Origin: Huiozyma naganishii CBS 8797
Lineage: Eukaryota; Ascomycota; Saccharomycetes; Saccharomycetales; Saccharomycetaceae
Reading direction: 5' to 3'
NCBI RefSeq assembly: GCF_000348985.1
Contig: NC_035924.1
Span: 992,001-1,056,000, forward strand
DNA: 64,000 bases
Positions within the stretch are counted from its first letter, which is position 1; the number at the start of each line of letters is the position of its first letter. The notes beneath the pieces are model-generated. The model searched no databases, had not been told where the DNA came from, and saw nothing but the letters and a program-made list of their open reading frames with translations. The position numbers and the translations under genes were made by a program. Of the stretch, positions 30,212-39,732 are shown in pieces.

Positions 30212-32200
30212 TTCTGTTGTCGTCTCAAATTTTAATACACTAAATAATCTGATAATTATAGTAATGATGTTATTGAGAGCGAGGGAACATTAATGTTTTG
30301 TTCTTTCTCGTTCCAATAGTTTTTTACTGTCCATGTCCCTGATGCCAAACCAGCATTGGGCTTACTGTACCCCCCACGCTCTTAACAAAAAGTCTTCAAA
30401 AGCGTGGGGAACGGGGACAGTACCGCTATAACCAAGAGATAACGGGTTTCCAAGAGCAATAGATTGTGGGGAGCATGTAAACGAGCTGAAGTGGTGGGGG
30501 TGTCTCGTACTTGCACAAGGCGATTCTCTTACTTTCGCTGGTTGGACAGGTGTAGGGAGTGAAAATTTGTCCAAACCAAAAATCAAGAACAACAACAACA
30601 ATCAAGGCAGCACAAGTAACGTATTTCCCAGCTAGTCCACTCCTTATTTCTAAATAAATCCGGTGGTGTTGGGAATCAGTATTCCGTATTAGGTGGCAAG
30701 ACAAAACAAAATGATGGCGTCACCCACCAATCCACATGACAAGGGGGTAAGATACACGAACTAATTAATTCTGGGGATCGCGATGAAAGTCATCCCAAGT
30801 TTGTTTTTTTTATCCCGGGGTAAAGAATGTTGAGCTGTTGTTAAAAAAACTTTTTCTCCCAGTGTTACGTTACGCTTTCTTCCGGTAACTACAGCGGAGA
30901 ACGCGCAGCTGGACAAACGCAGTAAAGAAAAGGACAAATCAAGTAATCAGCAGATATTTTCTTAGTTTGTGTGTTTGTTTCTCGACCCACAGAGGAGGGT
31001 ACCACCAAGAAGTGTTGAACTTCTTGTACACCATCATCTGGACATTTGGGACATTCGGGGGGGGGGGATGATGCGCTGGAAAAGATAACTGTTGCCCCCC
31101 ACTCTTTCTATTTGTTTTGCTGGCTGCCCTTTCTCGAAAGAGGAAACCAACCAACAACTTTCATGTGCATTCATCCGCACTGAAGGCTCCTGAAGGCTCA
31201 CCCGAGACTCTTCCGTTCCTTTAACGGAAAAAACAAAATAAAACATCCGATTCCGTCGAGAGCGTTTCGGACGCACCGCAGGGACAAATTCACATTGTAA
31301 TTTGGCCGGAAAAGTGCGGCGTGTTCTTCGAGAAACGGGCAAATCTCTTCTATTTTTCCGCTGGTGTGGACCAGTGGACAAGTATAGACAAATAAGCGCC
31401 CCACTTCGCAATTAAAAGGCTGTTAGTATGGGGGGGGGGACAAAACGGACAAATACGGTAACGGCGTATCTTAACGTCCGCAGACAACGGCCCGCATGAC
31501 AGGTTGTTCCGCCGCCCTCCGTCCGCTCCTTTGTCTCGTAATGACACGGACAAATGGGGATTCTTTTACGCACGCTGCCGGGGCCCCGCTTGTCCCCGCT
31601 TGTCCGCCCCCACGCCGTTGCTGCGGGCCGCAATTGTTCCGTCAGAAACCGCCGCAGGGAGCTGGAAAAAGTGTTGGCACATAAGACAGGGCCTAGATTG
31701 TTCCACCCTGCATTTCTGGGGGGGGTTCTTCGCAGATGGACAAATATATGTTCCGCTCTCTCTCTATTTTTCCTTTTGCTGTGGATATACCTGAAAATGT
31801 CCGGATATACACTATATTCTTACTTCATTAGGCGATGCCAGGACCGTTAAAAAGCAAAAAGATCCGGGCGCCAAGAGAAGAGAGATCCGTAGGACTTGAG
31901 GGTTCAGAGCAGAAAGGAACAGGTCAGCAACAAGACGGAGACGGATGCAATAAGCGTGTGGCAAGTCAGCTCCTTGTTTTACTTTTATTTTGGTTAGTTC
32001 GTTCATGGATCCTACATTTAAAAGTCCTTCGAGTGCGGGGGGGAATTGATATAAATTGAGACGTGATAATCGTGTTTTAATTCCTTCTTTCTCTCTACTT
32101 TTCATTTCTTTCTTTCATGTTATATTATTACTATTCAGAATAAACCAACCAGTACAAAAAAGGTTTACCAAGTAAGCCTAGAAACAACTAACAATCAATA
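30212..32200. promoter_or_regulatory. Long upstream region of HXT copy 4
   Basis: 2.0 kb without a supportable gene. Rgt1-like matches lie at 31225-31231, 31354-31360, 31446-31452, 31505-31511, 31547-31553, 31635-31641 and 31749-31755. The heptamer GGACAAA recurs seven times. Homopolymer G runs occur at 31057-31067, 31430-31439 and 31718-31725. The GGGGCCCCGG element is on the minus strand at 31578-31587. A TATA box (TATAAATT, 32050-32057) lies about 144 bp before the start. Overlapping frames of 60-125 codons at 30362-32105 are GC-rich chance frames. Confidence 0.6.
31578..31587 (-). promoter_or_regulatory. GGGGCCCCGG element, HXT copy 4
   Basis: Fourth occurrence, reading CCGGGGCCCC on the plus strand, about 615 bp before the start. 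The reverse strand context GCGGGG again fits the Mig1 core. Confidence 0.6.
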
Positions 32201-33895
32201 ATGTCTGAGGCTGCAGAAGCTAATCATTTGCAGGCTACCGAATCTGCCTCGAACTCATTTGCCTCTACCACTTCCAACAAGGCTGACAGAGATGATTTGA
32301 AGGATGAATACAACGATGAGAACGTCGACAACCAGATCGAGATCCCGAAGAAACCAGGCTCCGCTTACGTCACCGTCTCTATCATGTGTATCATGATTGC
32401 CTTTGGTGGTTTCGTTTTCGGTTGGGATACTGGTACCATCTCCGGTTTCGTCGCACAGACTGACTTCATCAGAAGATTGGGTCAGAGACGTGCTGATGGA
32501 ACTCACTACTTATCCAAGGTGAGAACAGGTTTAGTCGTCTCCATTTTCAACATCGGTTGTGCCATCGGTGGTATTATTTTGTCCAAGGCTGGTGACATGT
32601 ACGGTCGTAAGAAGGGTCTGCTTATCGTGTTGGTCATCTACATTGCCGGTATTGTCATTCAAATCGCTACTATCAACAAATGGTATCAGTACTTCATTGG
32701 TAGAATTATCTCCGGTCTAGGTGTTGGTGGTATCTCTGTTTTGTCGCCTATGTTGATTTCCGAGGTGTCTCCAAAGCATTTGAGAGGTACTTTGGTGTCG
32801 TGTTTCCAATTGATGATCACGTTGGGTATCTTCTTGGGTTACTGTACGAACTACGGTACGAAGAAATACTCGAACTCCACCCAATGGAGAGTCCCACTGG
32901 GGTTGTGTTTTGCCTGGGCTCTATTCATGATCGGTGGTATGACTTTCGTTCCAGAATCTCCACGTTACCTATTGGAGAAGAACTTGGTCGAAGAGGCTAA
33001 GCACTCCATCTCCATCTCCAACAAGGTTTCCGTTGATGACCCAGCTGTTCAAGCCGAAATTGACACTCTAATGGCTGGTGTTGAAGCCGAAAGATTGGCT
33101 GGTACTGCTTCCTGGGGTGAATTGTTCTCCACCAAGAACAAGATTTTCCAACGTTTGCTAATGGGGTGTATGCTGCAATCGCTACAGCAATTGACAGGTG
33201 ACAACTACTTCTTCTACTACGGTACCATCGTTTTCAAGGCTGTTGGTTTGGAAGATTCTTTTCAAACGTCTATTGTCATTGGTGTCGTCAACTTTGCCTC
33301 CACCTTTGTTGGTATCTACTTGGTCGAGAGATTCGGTCGTCGTAGATGTTTGCTATGGGGTGCTGGTACTATGACTGCCTGTATGGTTATCTATGCCTCT
33401 GTCGGTGTCACCAGATTGTACCCACACGGTAGGAAGCAACCATCATCCAAGGGTGCTGGTAACTGTATGATTTGTTTCACCTGTTTCTACATCTTCTGTT
33501 TCGCTACCACCTGGGCTCCAATTCCTTTCGTTGTTAACTCCGAGACTTTCCCATTGAGAGTTAAATCCAAGTGTATGGCCATTGCTCAAGGTTGCAACTG
33601 GTTATGGGGGTTCTTGATCTCTTTCTTCACTCCATTCATCACCGGTGCCATCAACTTCTACTACGGTTACGTTTTTATGGGCTGTCTATGTTTCTCGTTC
33701 TTCTACGTTTTCTTCTTCGTTCCAGAAACCAAGGGGTTGTCTCTAGAAGAGGTCAACACTATGTGGGAAGAAGGTACTTTGCCATGGAAGTCTCCAAACT
33801 GGGTCCCACCATCTCAAAGAAACGCTGACTACGACATTGACGCCATGAACCATGACGACAAGCCAATGTACAAGAGAATGTTCAGCAGAAAGTAA
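32201..33895 (+). CDS. Hexose transporter, HXT6/HXT7/HXT4-like (array copy 4)
   Basis: 564 residues, intact, start [18 protein letters not shown]. All sugar-porter signatures are present and the hydrophobic pattern gives 12 membrane segments. It is nearly identical to copy 2 from about codon 290 to the end. It differs mainly in the N-terminal tail, around residues 265-285 ([18 protein letters not shown] against [18 protein letters not shown]) and in the last codon (Lys, against Asn in copy 2). It shares the final SRK with copy 3, to which its N-terminal region is also closest. It is the last transporter before the arginyl-tRNA synthetase gene, the place of YDR342C (HXT7). Confidence 0.93.
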   Translation: MSEAAEANHLQATESASNSFASTTSNKADRDDLKDEYNDENVDNQIEIPKKPGSAYVTVSIMCIMIAFGGFVFGWDTGTISGFVAQTDFIRRLGQRRADGTHYLSKVRTGLVVSIFNIGCAIGGIILSKAGDMYGRKKGLLIVLVIYIAGIVIQIATINKWYQYFIGRIISGLGVGGISVLSPMLISEVSPKHLRGTLVSCFQLMITLGIFLGYCTNYGTKKYSNSTQWRVPLGLCFAWALFMIGGMTFVPESPRYLLEKNLVEEAKHSISISNKVSVDDPAVQAEIDTLMAGVEAERLAGTASWGELFSTKNKIFQRLLMGCMLQSLQQLTGDNYFFYYGTIVFKAVGLEDSFQTSIVIGVVNFASTFVGIYLVERFGRRRCLLWGAGTMTACMVIYASVGVTRLYPHGRKQPSSKGAGNCMICFTCFYIFCFATTWAPIPFVVNSETFPLRVKSKCMAIAQGCNWLWGFLISFFTPFITGAINFYYGYVFMGCLCFSFFYVFFFVPETKGLSLEEVNTMWEEGTLPWKSPNWVPPSQRNADYDIDAMNHDDKPMYKRMFSRK

Positions 33896-34286
33896 TATCT
33901 TTAATTTATTCTCTAATGCTGTTATGATTTTTTTTCTATAACGTTATCTCAAGGTTCTCTAATAATTATTCTATAATTTAATAAATTTGTAATAGTCGAA
34001 AGCTCAAATCTTCTTAATCCTTAACATTTTGACTTGCCCAAGCTACATTTGAAAAAAAGAGTATATATCCAAGAAGGATAAGCAGTTTACCTGGATACTC
34101 ACCATATTGCCCGCCTTGCGTCCTGGCCGTGACTCTTACCAGAAAAAAAAGAATTAATGAGTAAGATCTCAACATCCACGTGATAGTCTTCTTTTTTCAA
34201 AAATTTTTTTGTTATATAAAATTTATCATTAGAAGTCATCGAGGTTGACGTGTGAGTTGGTCCCTCAACGGAAGGACGTCATCGCA
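33896..34286. promoter_or_regulatory. Promoter region of the arginyl-tRNA synthetase gene
   Basis: 391 bp with the HXT copy-4 3' end (A/T-rich) and then promoter elements: a Gcn4-like GTGACTC at 34129-34135, a CACGTG at 34177-34182, an A/T-rich tract and a TATATAA at 34213-34219. Gcn4 control of tRNA synthetase genes is known in yeast; here it is inferred from one site. Confidence 0.5.
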
Positions 34287-36107
34287 ATGTCTAGCGCTAA
34301 TATTGCCTCGCAATTAGAGAAATTATCGATTTCCAAGGTCCCCGCTTTGGAGGGATCATTCCCTGACTACAATGTCGTCGACGTGATGAGAAACTACATT
34401 GCTACTGAACTTTCCAAGATCTCTGGTGTCGACTCCTCCTTGATCTTCCCAGCTTTGGAATGGACGAATACCATGGACAGGGGTGATCTTTTGATTCCAA
34501 TCCCAAGATTGAGAATTAAAGGCGCCAATCCCAAGGAATTGGCCGTCGAATGGGCTGAGAAATTTCCATTGGGAGAATTTTTGAGCAAAGTTGAAGCCAA
34601 TGGTCCATTCTTGCAATTCTTCTTCAACCCACAACTTTTGATGAGTGTCGTTATCCCAGACGTTTTGACTAGAGAAGAACAATACGGTGCCTGCCCGCTA
34701 GTCGAAAATAAGAAAGTTATCGTCGAATTTTCTTCTCCAAATATTGCCAAACCTTTCCACGCTGGTCACTTGAGGTCCACTATTATCGGTGGCTTTTTGT
34801 CCAACCTATATGAAAAATTAGGTTGGGAAGTCACCAGAATGAACTATCTTGGTGACTGGGGTAAACAATTTGGTCTATTGGCCGTAGGTTTTGAAAGATA
34901 CGGTAACGAGGAAGCCCTAGTCAAGGACCCAATCCATCATCTTTTTGACGTTTACGTCAAAATCAATAAGGACATTGAAGCTGAAGGTGATTCTTTACCC
35001 TTAGAAGAATCAACGAACGGTAAAGCCCGTGAATACTTTAAGAGAATGGAGGATGGGGACCCAGAAGCTTTGAAGATCTGGAAAAGATTCCGTGAATTCT
35101 CCATCGAGAAGTACATTGAGACGTACGCTAGATTGAACATCAACTACGATGTCTACTCTGGTGAATCGCAAGTTTCGAAGGAATCTATGCAGAAGGCACT
35201 AGATTTGTTTAAGGAGAAAGATCTAATGCACGAGGACAAAGGTGCTATGCTAATCGATTTGACTAAGTTCAACAAGAAACTAGGTAAGGCGATTGTCCAG
35301 AAATCTGACGGGACTACTTTGTACCTAACCAGAGATGTTGGTGCTGCGATGGACCGTTACGAAAAGTACAAGTTCGACAAGATGATCTACGTGATTGCCT
35401 CGCAGCAAGATCTACACACTGCCCAATTCTTCGAAATTTTGAAGCAGCTTGGTTTTGAATGGGCCAACAGTTTGCAACACGTTAACTTCGGTATGGTGCA
35501 GGGTATGTCCACCAGAAAGGGTACTGTTGTCTTTTTGGACAATATCTTGGAAGAGACCAAGGAAAAGATGCACGATGTCATGAAGAAAAACGAAGCAAAG
35601 TACGCACAGATCGACAACCCAGAAGAAGTTGCCGACCTTGTTGGTATATCCGCTGTTATGATCCAGGATATGCAAGGTAAGCGTATCAACAACTACGAGT
35701 TCAAGTGGGAGAGGATGTTGTCCTTTGAGGGTGATACAGGCCCATACTTACAGTACGCTCATTCCAGATTGAGATCCGTGGAGAGAAATGCTAAGGATAT
35801 CACTCCAGAGGACCTACTAAAAGCGGACTTCTCCGCCTTAACGGAACCAGCTGCCGAATTGCTTGTCAGAATCTTGTCTCAATACCCAGACGTCTTGAGA
35901 AACGCCATCAAGACGCACGAACCAACAACGGTGGTCACGTACCTGTTCAAACTGACCCACCAAGTCTCTTCGTGTTACGATGTCTTGTGGGTTGCTGGTC
36001 AGACCAAAGAACTGGCCACCGCACGTTTGGCCCTGTACGCCGCCGCAAGACAAGTTTTGTACAACGGGATGCGTCTACTAGGTCTGACCCCAGTCGACAG
36101 AATGTAA
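34287..36107 (+). CDS. YDR341C: Arginyl-tRNA synthetase (cytosolic type)
   Basis: 606 residues from the ATG at 34287 (S. cerevisiae YDR341C has 607). It attaches arginine to tRNA-Arg. The HIGH-type motif reads SSPNIAKPFHAGHLRSTIIG and the KMSK-equivalent is FGMVQGMSTRKGTV. Class-I synthetase, with the Arg-specific N-terminal add-1 domain (LSKISGVDSSLIFPALEW, PRLRIKGANPKELA) and the C-terminal anticodon-binding helices (THQVSSCYDVLWVAGQT). It is close to YDR341C along its whole length. In frame upstream are about 18 further codons after a stop at 34230-34232, including TTG and ACG triplets but no ATG. These could only be used through non-AUG initiation. The dual-targeting question is discussed in the findings. 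Confidence 0.97.
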   Translation: MSSANIASQLEKLSISKVPALEGSFPDYNVVDVMRNYIATELSKISGVDSSLIFPALEWTNTMDRGDLLIPIPRLRIKGANPKELAVEWAEKFPLGEFLSKVEANGPFLQFFFNPQLLMSVVIPDVLTREEQYGACPLVENKKVIVEFSSPNIAKPFHAGHLRSTIIGGFLSNLYEKLGWEVTRMNYLGDWGKQFGLLAVGFERYGNEEALVKDPIHHLFDVYVKINKDIEAEGDSLPLEESTNGKAREYFKRMEDGDPEALKIWKRFREFSIEKYIETYARLNINYDVYSGESQVSKESMQKALDLFKEKDLMHEDKGAMLIDLTKFNKKLGKAIVQKSDGTTLYLTRDVGAAMDRYEKYKFDKMIYVIASQQDLHTAQFFEILKQLGFEWANSLQHVNFGMVQGMSTRKGTVVFLDNILEETKEKMHDVMKKNEAKYAQIDNPEEVADLVGISAVMIQDMQGKRINNYEFKWERMLSFEGDTGPYLQYAHSRLRSVERNAKDITPEDLLKADFSALTEPAAELLVRILSQYPDVLRNAIKTHEPTTVVTYLFKLTHQVSSCYDVLWVAGQTKELATARLALYAAARQVLYNGMRLLGLTPVDRM

Positions 36108-36253
36108 GAAAAAAAAGGTTTTCTCCCCTCTCTGTCCCGCCAAGACGTTCAATAACGGCGGTCAAGTATCTATCACTTGTATAACTAATCTCAAAAGCAC
36201 AACAGCATGTGCCATCCATTCGTACACCACGTCAAAAGTTCTTAATTTTTTGA

Positions 36254-36289
36254 TGGAAAATTTTTTTTCTTGTTTTTGCGATGAGATGA
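36254..36289 (+). promoter_or_regulatory. RRPE and PAC boxes of FCF1
   Basis: An RRPE-like TGGAAAATTTTT (36254-36265) and an exact PAC box GCGATGAGATGA (36278-36289) lie about 90-120 bp before the FCF1 start. This pair marks the yeast ribosome-biogenesis regulon (Stb3 and Dot6/Tod6), which fits the gene. Confidence 0.75.
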
Positions 36290-36376
36290 CACTCTGATGA
36301 GAGGTTTAAGACGTACATACTTCACTCTTCTGGTGCTGATAGTTGCAATAACACTACACAGAAACAAGACGGAGAC

Positions 36377-36946
36377 ATGGGTAAAGCCAAGAAGACTAGA
36401 AAGTTTGCGCTGGTAAAGCGCACACTGAACACGAAGAAAGACCAACGGCTCAATGCCAACAAGGACATGCAAACGAAGAAGGACGACCCGGAGTTGACCA
36501 GAAATATCCCACAAGTGTCGAGTGCGCTGTTTTTCCAGTACAACGAGGCCATCAAACCCCCCTACCAGGTGCTGATCGACACGAATTTCATAAATTTTTC
36601 TATCCAGAAAAAGATCGACATCGTGAGGGGCATGATGGACTGCCTGCTGGCCAAATGTAACCCGCTCATCACCGACTGTGTCATAGCTGAACTGGAAAAG
36701 CTGGGCCCCAAATACAGGATTGCACTGAAGTTGGCGAGAGACCCGCGGATCAAGAGACTGAGCTGCTCGCACAAAGGCACTTACGCAGATGACTGTCTCG
36801 TGAACAGAGTGTTGCAACATAAATGCTACATTGTGGCGACAAACGACGCGGGGCTCAAGCAAAGAGTAAGGAAAATACCAGGTATACCGCTGATGAGCGT
36901 TGGCGGACACGCCTACGTCATCGAAAAGTTGCCGGATGTATTCTAG
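36377..36946 (+). CDS. FCF1: Fcf1, PIN-domain rRNA-processing factor
   Basis: 189 residues, the same length as S. cerevisiae Fcf1. It is a small-subunit processome protein of the nucleolus needed for early pre-rRNA cleavages (A0, A1, A2). The N-terminus is strongly basic (MGKAKKTRKFALVKRTLN). The PIN domain spans about 65-165: YQVLIDTNFINFSIQKK carries the first acidic residue, CVIAELEKLG the second, YADDCLVNRVL and IVATNDAGLKQRVRKIPG the others. All conserved acidic positions of the family seem present. It follows the synthetase gene with 269 bp between, and the PAC/RRPE boxes there support co-regulation with ribosome biogenesis. Confidence 0.97.
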   Translation: MGKAKKTRKFALVKRTLNTKKDQRLNANKDMQTKKDDPELTRNIPQVSSALFFQYNEAIKPPYQVLIDTNFINFSIQKKIDIVRGMMDCLLAKCNPLITDCVIAELEKLGPKYRIALKLARDPRIKRLSCSHKGTYADDCLVNRVLQHKCYIVATNDAGLKQRVRKIPGIPLMSVGGHAYVIEKLPDVF

Positions 36947-37409
36947 CCTTGAGAATTGACTGACTGCATCGAAATAATGCATTGCAACCCAGAAGGACCC
37001 GTTTCTTCTCTCTCCTGCCAAAAAATATTACATATACCACTATATACCAACCCAACAACCTTCATGTACACTATTTTACAAAGTCTTACCTGCCCTGAGA
37101 CAGACCAAAGCTTGCAATAAGAGGCGTCGTCATACGCTGTGTGTTCGATTTTGTGTCATTTTTTCCTTTCGACGGAAAAAAAGAGCCCTTTTAAGTAGTG
37201 GCCATATATTATAAGAGATGTCGTTCTTTTAAGCCCCCGTGCGTTACAGGGGTGCCAGCTAAGTTTGAACCTGTTGAAGAGATCCACACGAGGGAGAGTC
37301 TGTTTACCGGGTTTCTGTAGAGAGTGTGAGAGAGGGGGAGAGAGAGAGAAGTATACAGGGTTAGTAATTTAAAAGTTTTTTGCTTGCTTAAGGGGTGATA
37401 TAGATCTGT
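36947..37409. other. Intergenic region FCF1 / MATE transporter
   Basis: 463 bp with the FCF1 3' end and the promoter of the next gene. It shows a TATATTATAAGAG stretch near 37204 and a GA-rich tract at about 37319-37350 about 60 bp before the ATG. No gene seen. Confidence 0.55.
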
Positions 37410-39515
37410 ATGTCTGGTATTTTGCAGAAGACTCTATCCGAGGTGCAGCCCGCCCTCCGGACCACGGGGATGGGGATCGGGAACACGCATCGGAGGATCA
37501 GCTTGAATTGGTTACCGGATAATAGCAAGAATCCGCTGGTAAAGAAGTACACAAGGAAGAAGAAGAAGCGGAGAAGACGGAGAAACAGCGAACAGAGAAG
37601 TTTCAGATCTCTGGCGGAAGATTTCGGCAGCAGCGTCCATGAGCCACATGCTTTCTTGGAAGAGATATGCGAGGAGGATGTGAACCCGCTGCATGGCGAA
37701 CTTATTCCGCAAGACGGGGAGCTGAGCAGAACGATATCCTTGCCATCCAAGGTCTCGGAAACACCGGAGCTCTCACCCCCAAATATCGACTGGATCTTAG
37801 AAGAGCACGAGCGGAGGTACTCGTCGGTGCATAACTCGGACAGCGAGGATCACGAGTCACCGGAACCGTACCCCAACAGGGAAGTACGATATAACGATTT
37901 CATCAACAAGGTGCAAACACAAAAAATGTTGTACAGAAATGCGCCACAGCATTCACCAAGAAGGGCTTCGCTCATCTCAGTGACCAGCCATGGGACCGTA
38001 CCGTCCATTTTCCAAGAGGGGCTGGACGAGGAATCTCTTTACGAACTGGCACACGCCGATGTCACTTTCAACTCAGAGGCGAAAGTGCTCGCTTCCTACT
38101 CGTTGCCGTTGATGTTCACTTTTTTACTGGAAGATATCTTCCCACTGGTGTGCTCTTTAACCGTTGGTCACCTGGGAAAAAATGAACTGGCAGCCGTTTC
38201 TTTGGCATCGATGACATCAAACATTACTTTGGGTTTTTTCGAAGGTATCGCAACTAGTTTGGATACGTTGTGTCCGCAGGCTTACGGTGCTGGCAGGTAC
38301 CGTAGTGTCGGGGTCCATTTGCAACGATGCATCGCATTCTCCATGGTGGTGTACATTCCATTCGCCCTTTTCTGGTACTTTTCAGAACCGATCCTGTATT
38401 ACTTGATCCCTGAGAAGGAGTTGATCAAGTTGACGTCCCAATTTTTGAGGGTGCTCATCTTCGGTGCACCTCCATACATCTTCTTCGAAAACTTGAAAAG
38501 GTACTTACAAGCACAGGGGATCTTTGACGCCGGTATCTATATTCTAACGATATGTGCCCCCATCAACATTCTGATGAGTTACACTCTTGTCTGGAACAAG
38601 TATATTGGGATTGGTTTCATCGGGTCCGCAGTGGCTGTAGTACTGAACTTTTGGTTGATGTTCACCTTGATGTTGCTCTACATCATCAAGTTCAACGGTC
38701 GGAAATGCTGGGGTGGCTTCTCAAAGAGAGCATTTACGCATTGGAGAGACTTGGCTCATTTGGCCGCATCCGGTGTGGTAATGCTGGAAGCAGAAGAGCT
38801 GTCTTATGAATTATTGACTTTGTTCAGTGCTTACTTCGGTACTGCTTACTTGGCGGCACAATCCGCAGTGTCTTCCATAGCTGCTTTGATCTATATGATT
38901 CCGTTTGCAATTGGGATCTCTGCTTCGACTAGAATTGCCAATTTTATTGGTGCAAAGAGAACAGATTTTGCGGGTATAGCCGCAAGGGTCGGTATCTCAT
39001 TTTCGTTTATTGCAGGGTTCACAAATTGTTGTATCCTTGTGCTGGGAAGAAATTTTATCGCCAATATATTCTCCAAGGATGAACAAGTGAGGTTGCTGAT
39101 CTCCCACATCCTCCCAGTGGTGGGGATAGTTCAGAATTTTGATTCATTGAACGCAGTTTCTGGTTCTTGCCTGAGAGGCCAAGGTATGCAACTGATTGGC
39201 AGCATTGTGAATTTTGTAGGGTACTATTTCTTTGGTATCCCACTGGCAATGGCGTTGAGTTGGTTCTTGGATTGGAAGCTGTACGGGTTGTGGATTGGTA
39301 TCGGTTGCGGGATGCTCACAATCGGCACTTTGGAAGCGTATTTTGTGCTACATCCCAATTGGGAGAAGATTTTACACCACGCAGACTTGAGAAGAGCTGC
39401 CGACGAGGCCGATGTTTCGGATGATGAGGGATACGTATCCTCCTCCTCATCGTCATCTGGTTCGGAATCCGACGAGGGAGAACCTACGGAACGTTCACCC
39501 TTATTACCAACTTAG
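37410..39515 (+). CDS. YDR338C: MATE-family transporter (YDR338C type)
   Basis: 701 residues (S. cerevisiae YDR338C has 695). MATE proteins are 12-helix antiporters that export organic compounds; the substrate of this yeast member is not established. The first ~210 residues are a hydrophilic cytosolic tail with conserved blocks (LRTTGMGIGNTHRRISL, QRSFRSL.EDFGS, RTISLPSKVSETPELSP, EHERRYSSV.NSD). The membrane part has MATE signatures: VCSLTVGHLGKNELAAVSLA, GIATSLDTLCPQAYGAG, FGAPPYIFFENLKRYLQAQG, LEAEELSYELLTLFSAYFG and NAVSGSCLRGQGMQ. A basic KKYTRKKKKRRRRR run at about residues 45-58 is stronger than in S. cerevisiae. The C-terminus is a Ser/acidic tail ending in ERSPLLPT, which resembles an acidic dileucine sorting signal for vacuolar or endosomal membranes. 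Confidence 0.92.
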   Translation: MSGILQKTLSEVQPALRTTGMGIGNTHRRISLNWLPDNSKNPLVKKYTRKKKKRRRRRNSEQRSFRSLAEDFGSSVHEPHAFLEEICEEDVNPLHGELIPQDGELSRTISLPSKVSETPELSPPNIDWILEEHERRYSSVHNSDSEDHESPEPYPNREVRYNDFINKVQTQKMLYRNAPQHSPRRASLISVTSHGTVPSIFQEGLDEESLYELAHADVTFNSEAKVLASYSLPLMFTFLLEDIFPLVCSLTVGHLGKNELAAVSLASMTSNITLGFFEGIATSLDTLCPQAYGAGRYRSVGVHLQRCIAFSMVVYIPFALFWYFSEPILYYLIPEKELIKLTSQFLRVLIFGAPPYIFFENLKRYLQAQGIFDAGIYILTICAPINILMSYTLVWNKYIGIGFIGSAVAVVLNFWLMFTLMLLYIIKFNGRKCWGGFSKRAFTHWRDLAHLAASGVVMLEAEELSYELLTLFSAYFGTAYLAAQSAVSSIAALIYMIPFAIGISASTRIANFIGAKRTDFAGIAARVGISFSFIAGFTNCCILVLGRNFIANIFSKDEQVRLLISHILPVVGIVQNFDSLNAVSGSCLRGQGMQLIGSIVNFVGYYFFGIPLAMALSWFLDWKLYGLWIGIGCGMLTIGTLEAYFVLHPNWEKILHHADLRRAADEADVSDDEGYVSSSSSSSGSESDEGEPTERSPLLPT

Positions 39516-39641
39516 AGCCACCGGTATTTGTTCCTTGCACATTTTTTTTGTATGCGCCGCAGAGACTAAGTTAAAAGCAGAGGTATGCTTCATGATGTGT
39601 TGAACTTGGAGGGAAGTTCAATCACCGACATTAAATTGCAT

Positions 39642-39649
39642 TATATACA
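39642..39649 (-). promoter_or_regulatory. Puf3-type RNA element in MRPS28 3' flank
   Basis: The minus strand reads CTTGTATATA, matching the Puf3 recognition sequence UGUAHAUA with the favoured C two bases upstream. It lies about 84 nt beyond the MRPS28 stop codon. Confidence 0.65.
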
Positions 39650-39732
39650 AGATTTATATGTACTTCAATCCCTTTTCACAGAATATTATACTTACTTTTT
39701 TTGCCCACTATTTCTAAATGGCAACATCTTCC

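Noticed and set aside
31034..31850. Several overlapping frames of 60-125 codons upstream of HXT copy 4
   Set aside because: They overlap on both strands, have compositions set by G/C-rich promoter DNA and show no recognisable domain.
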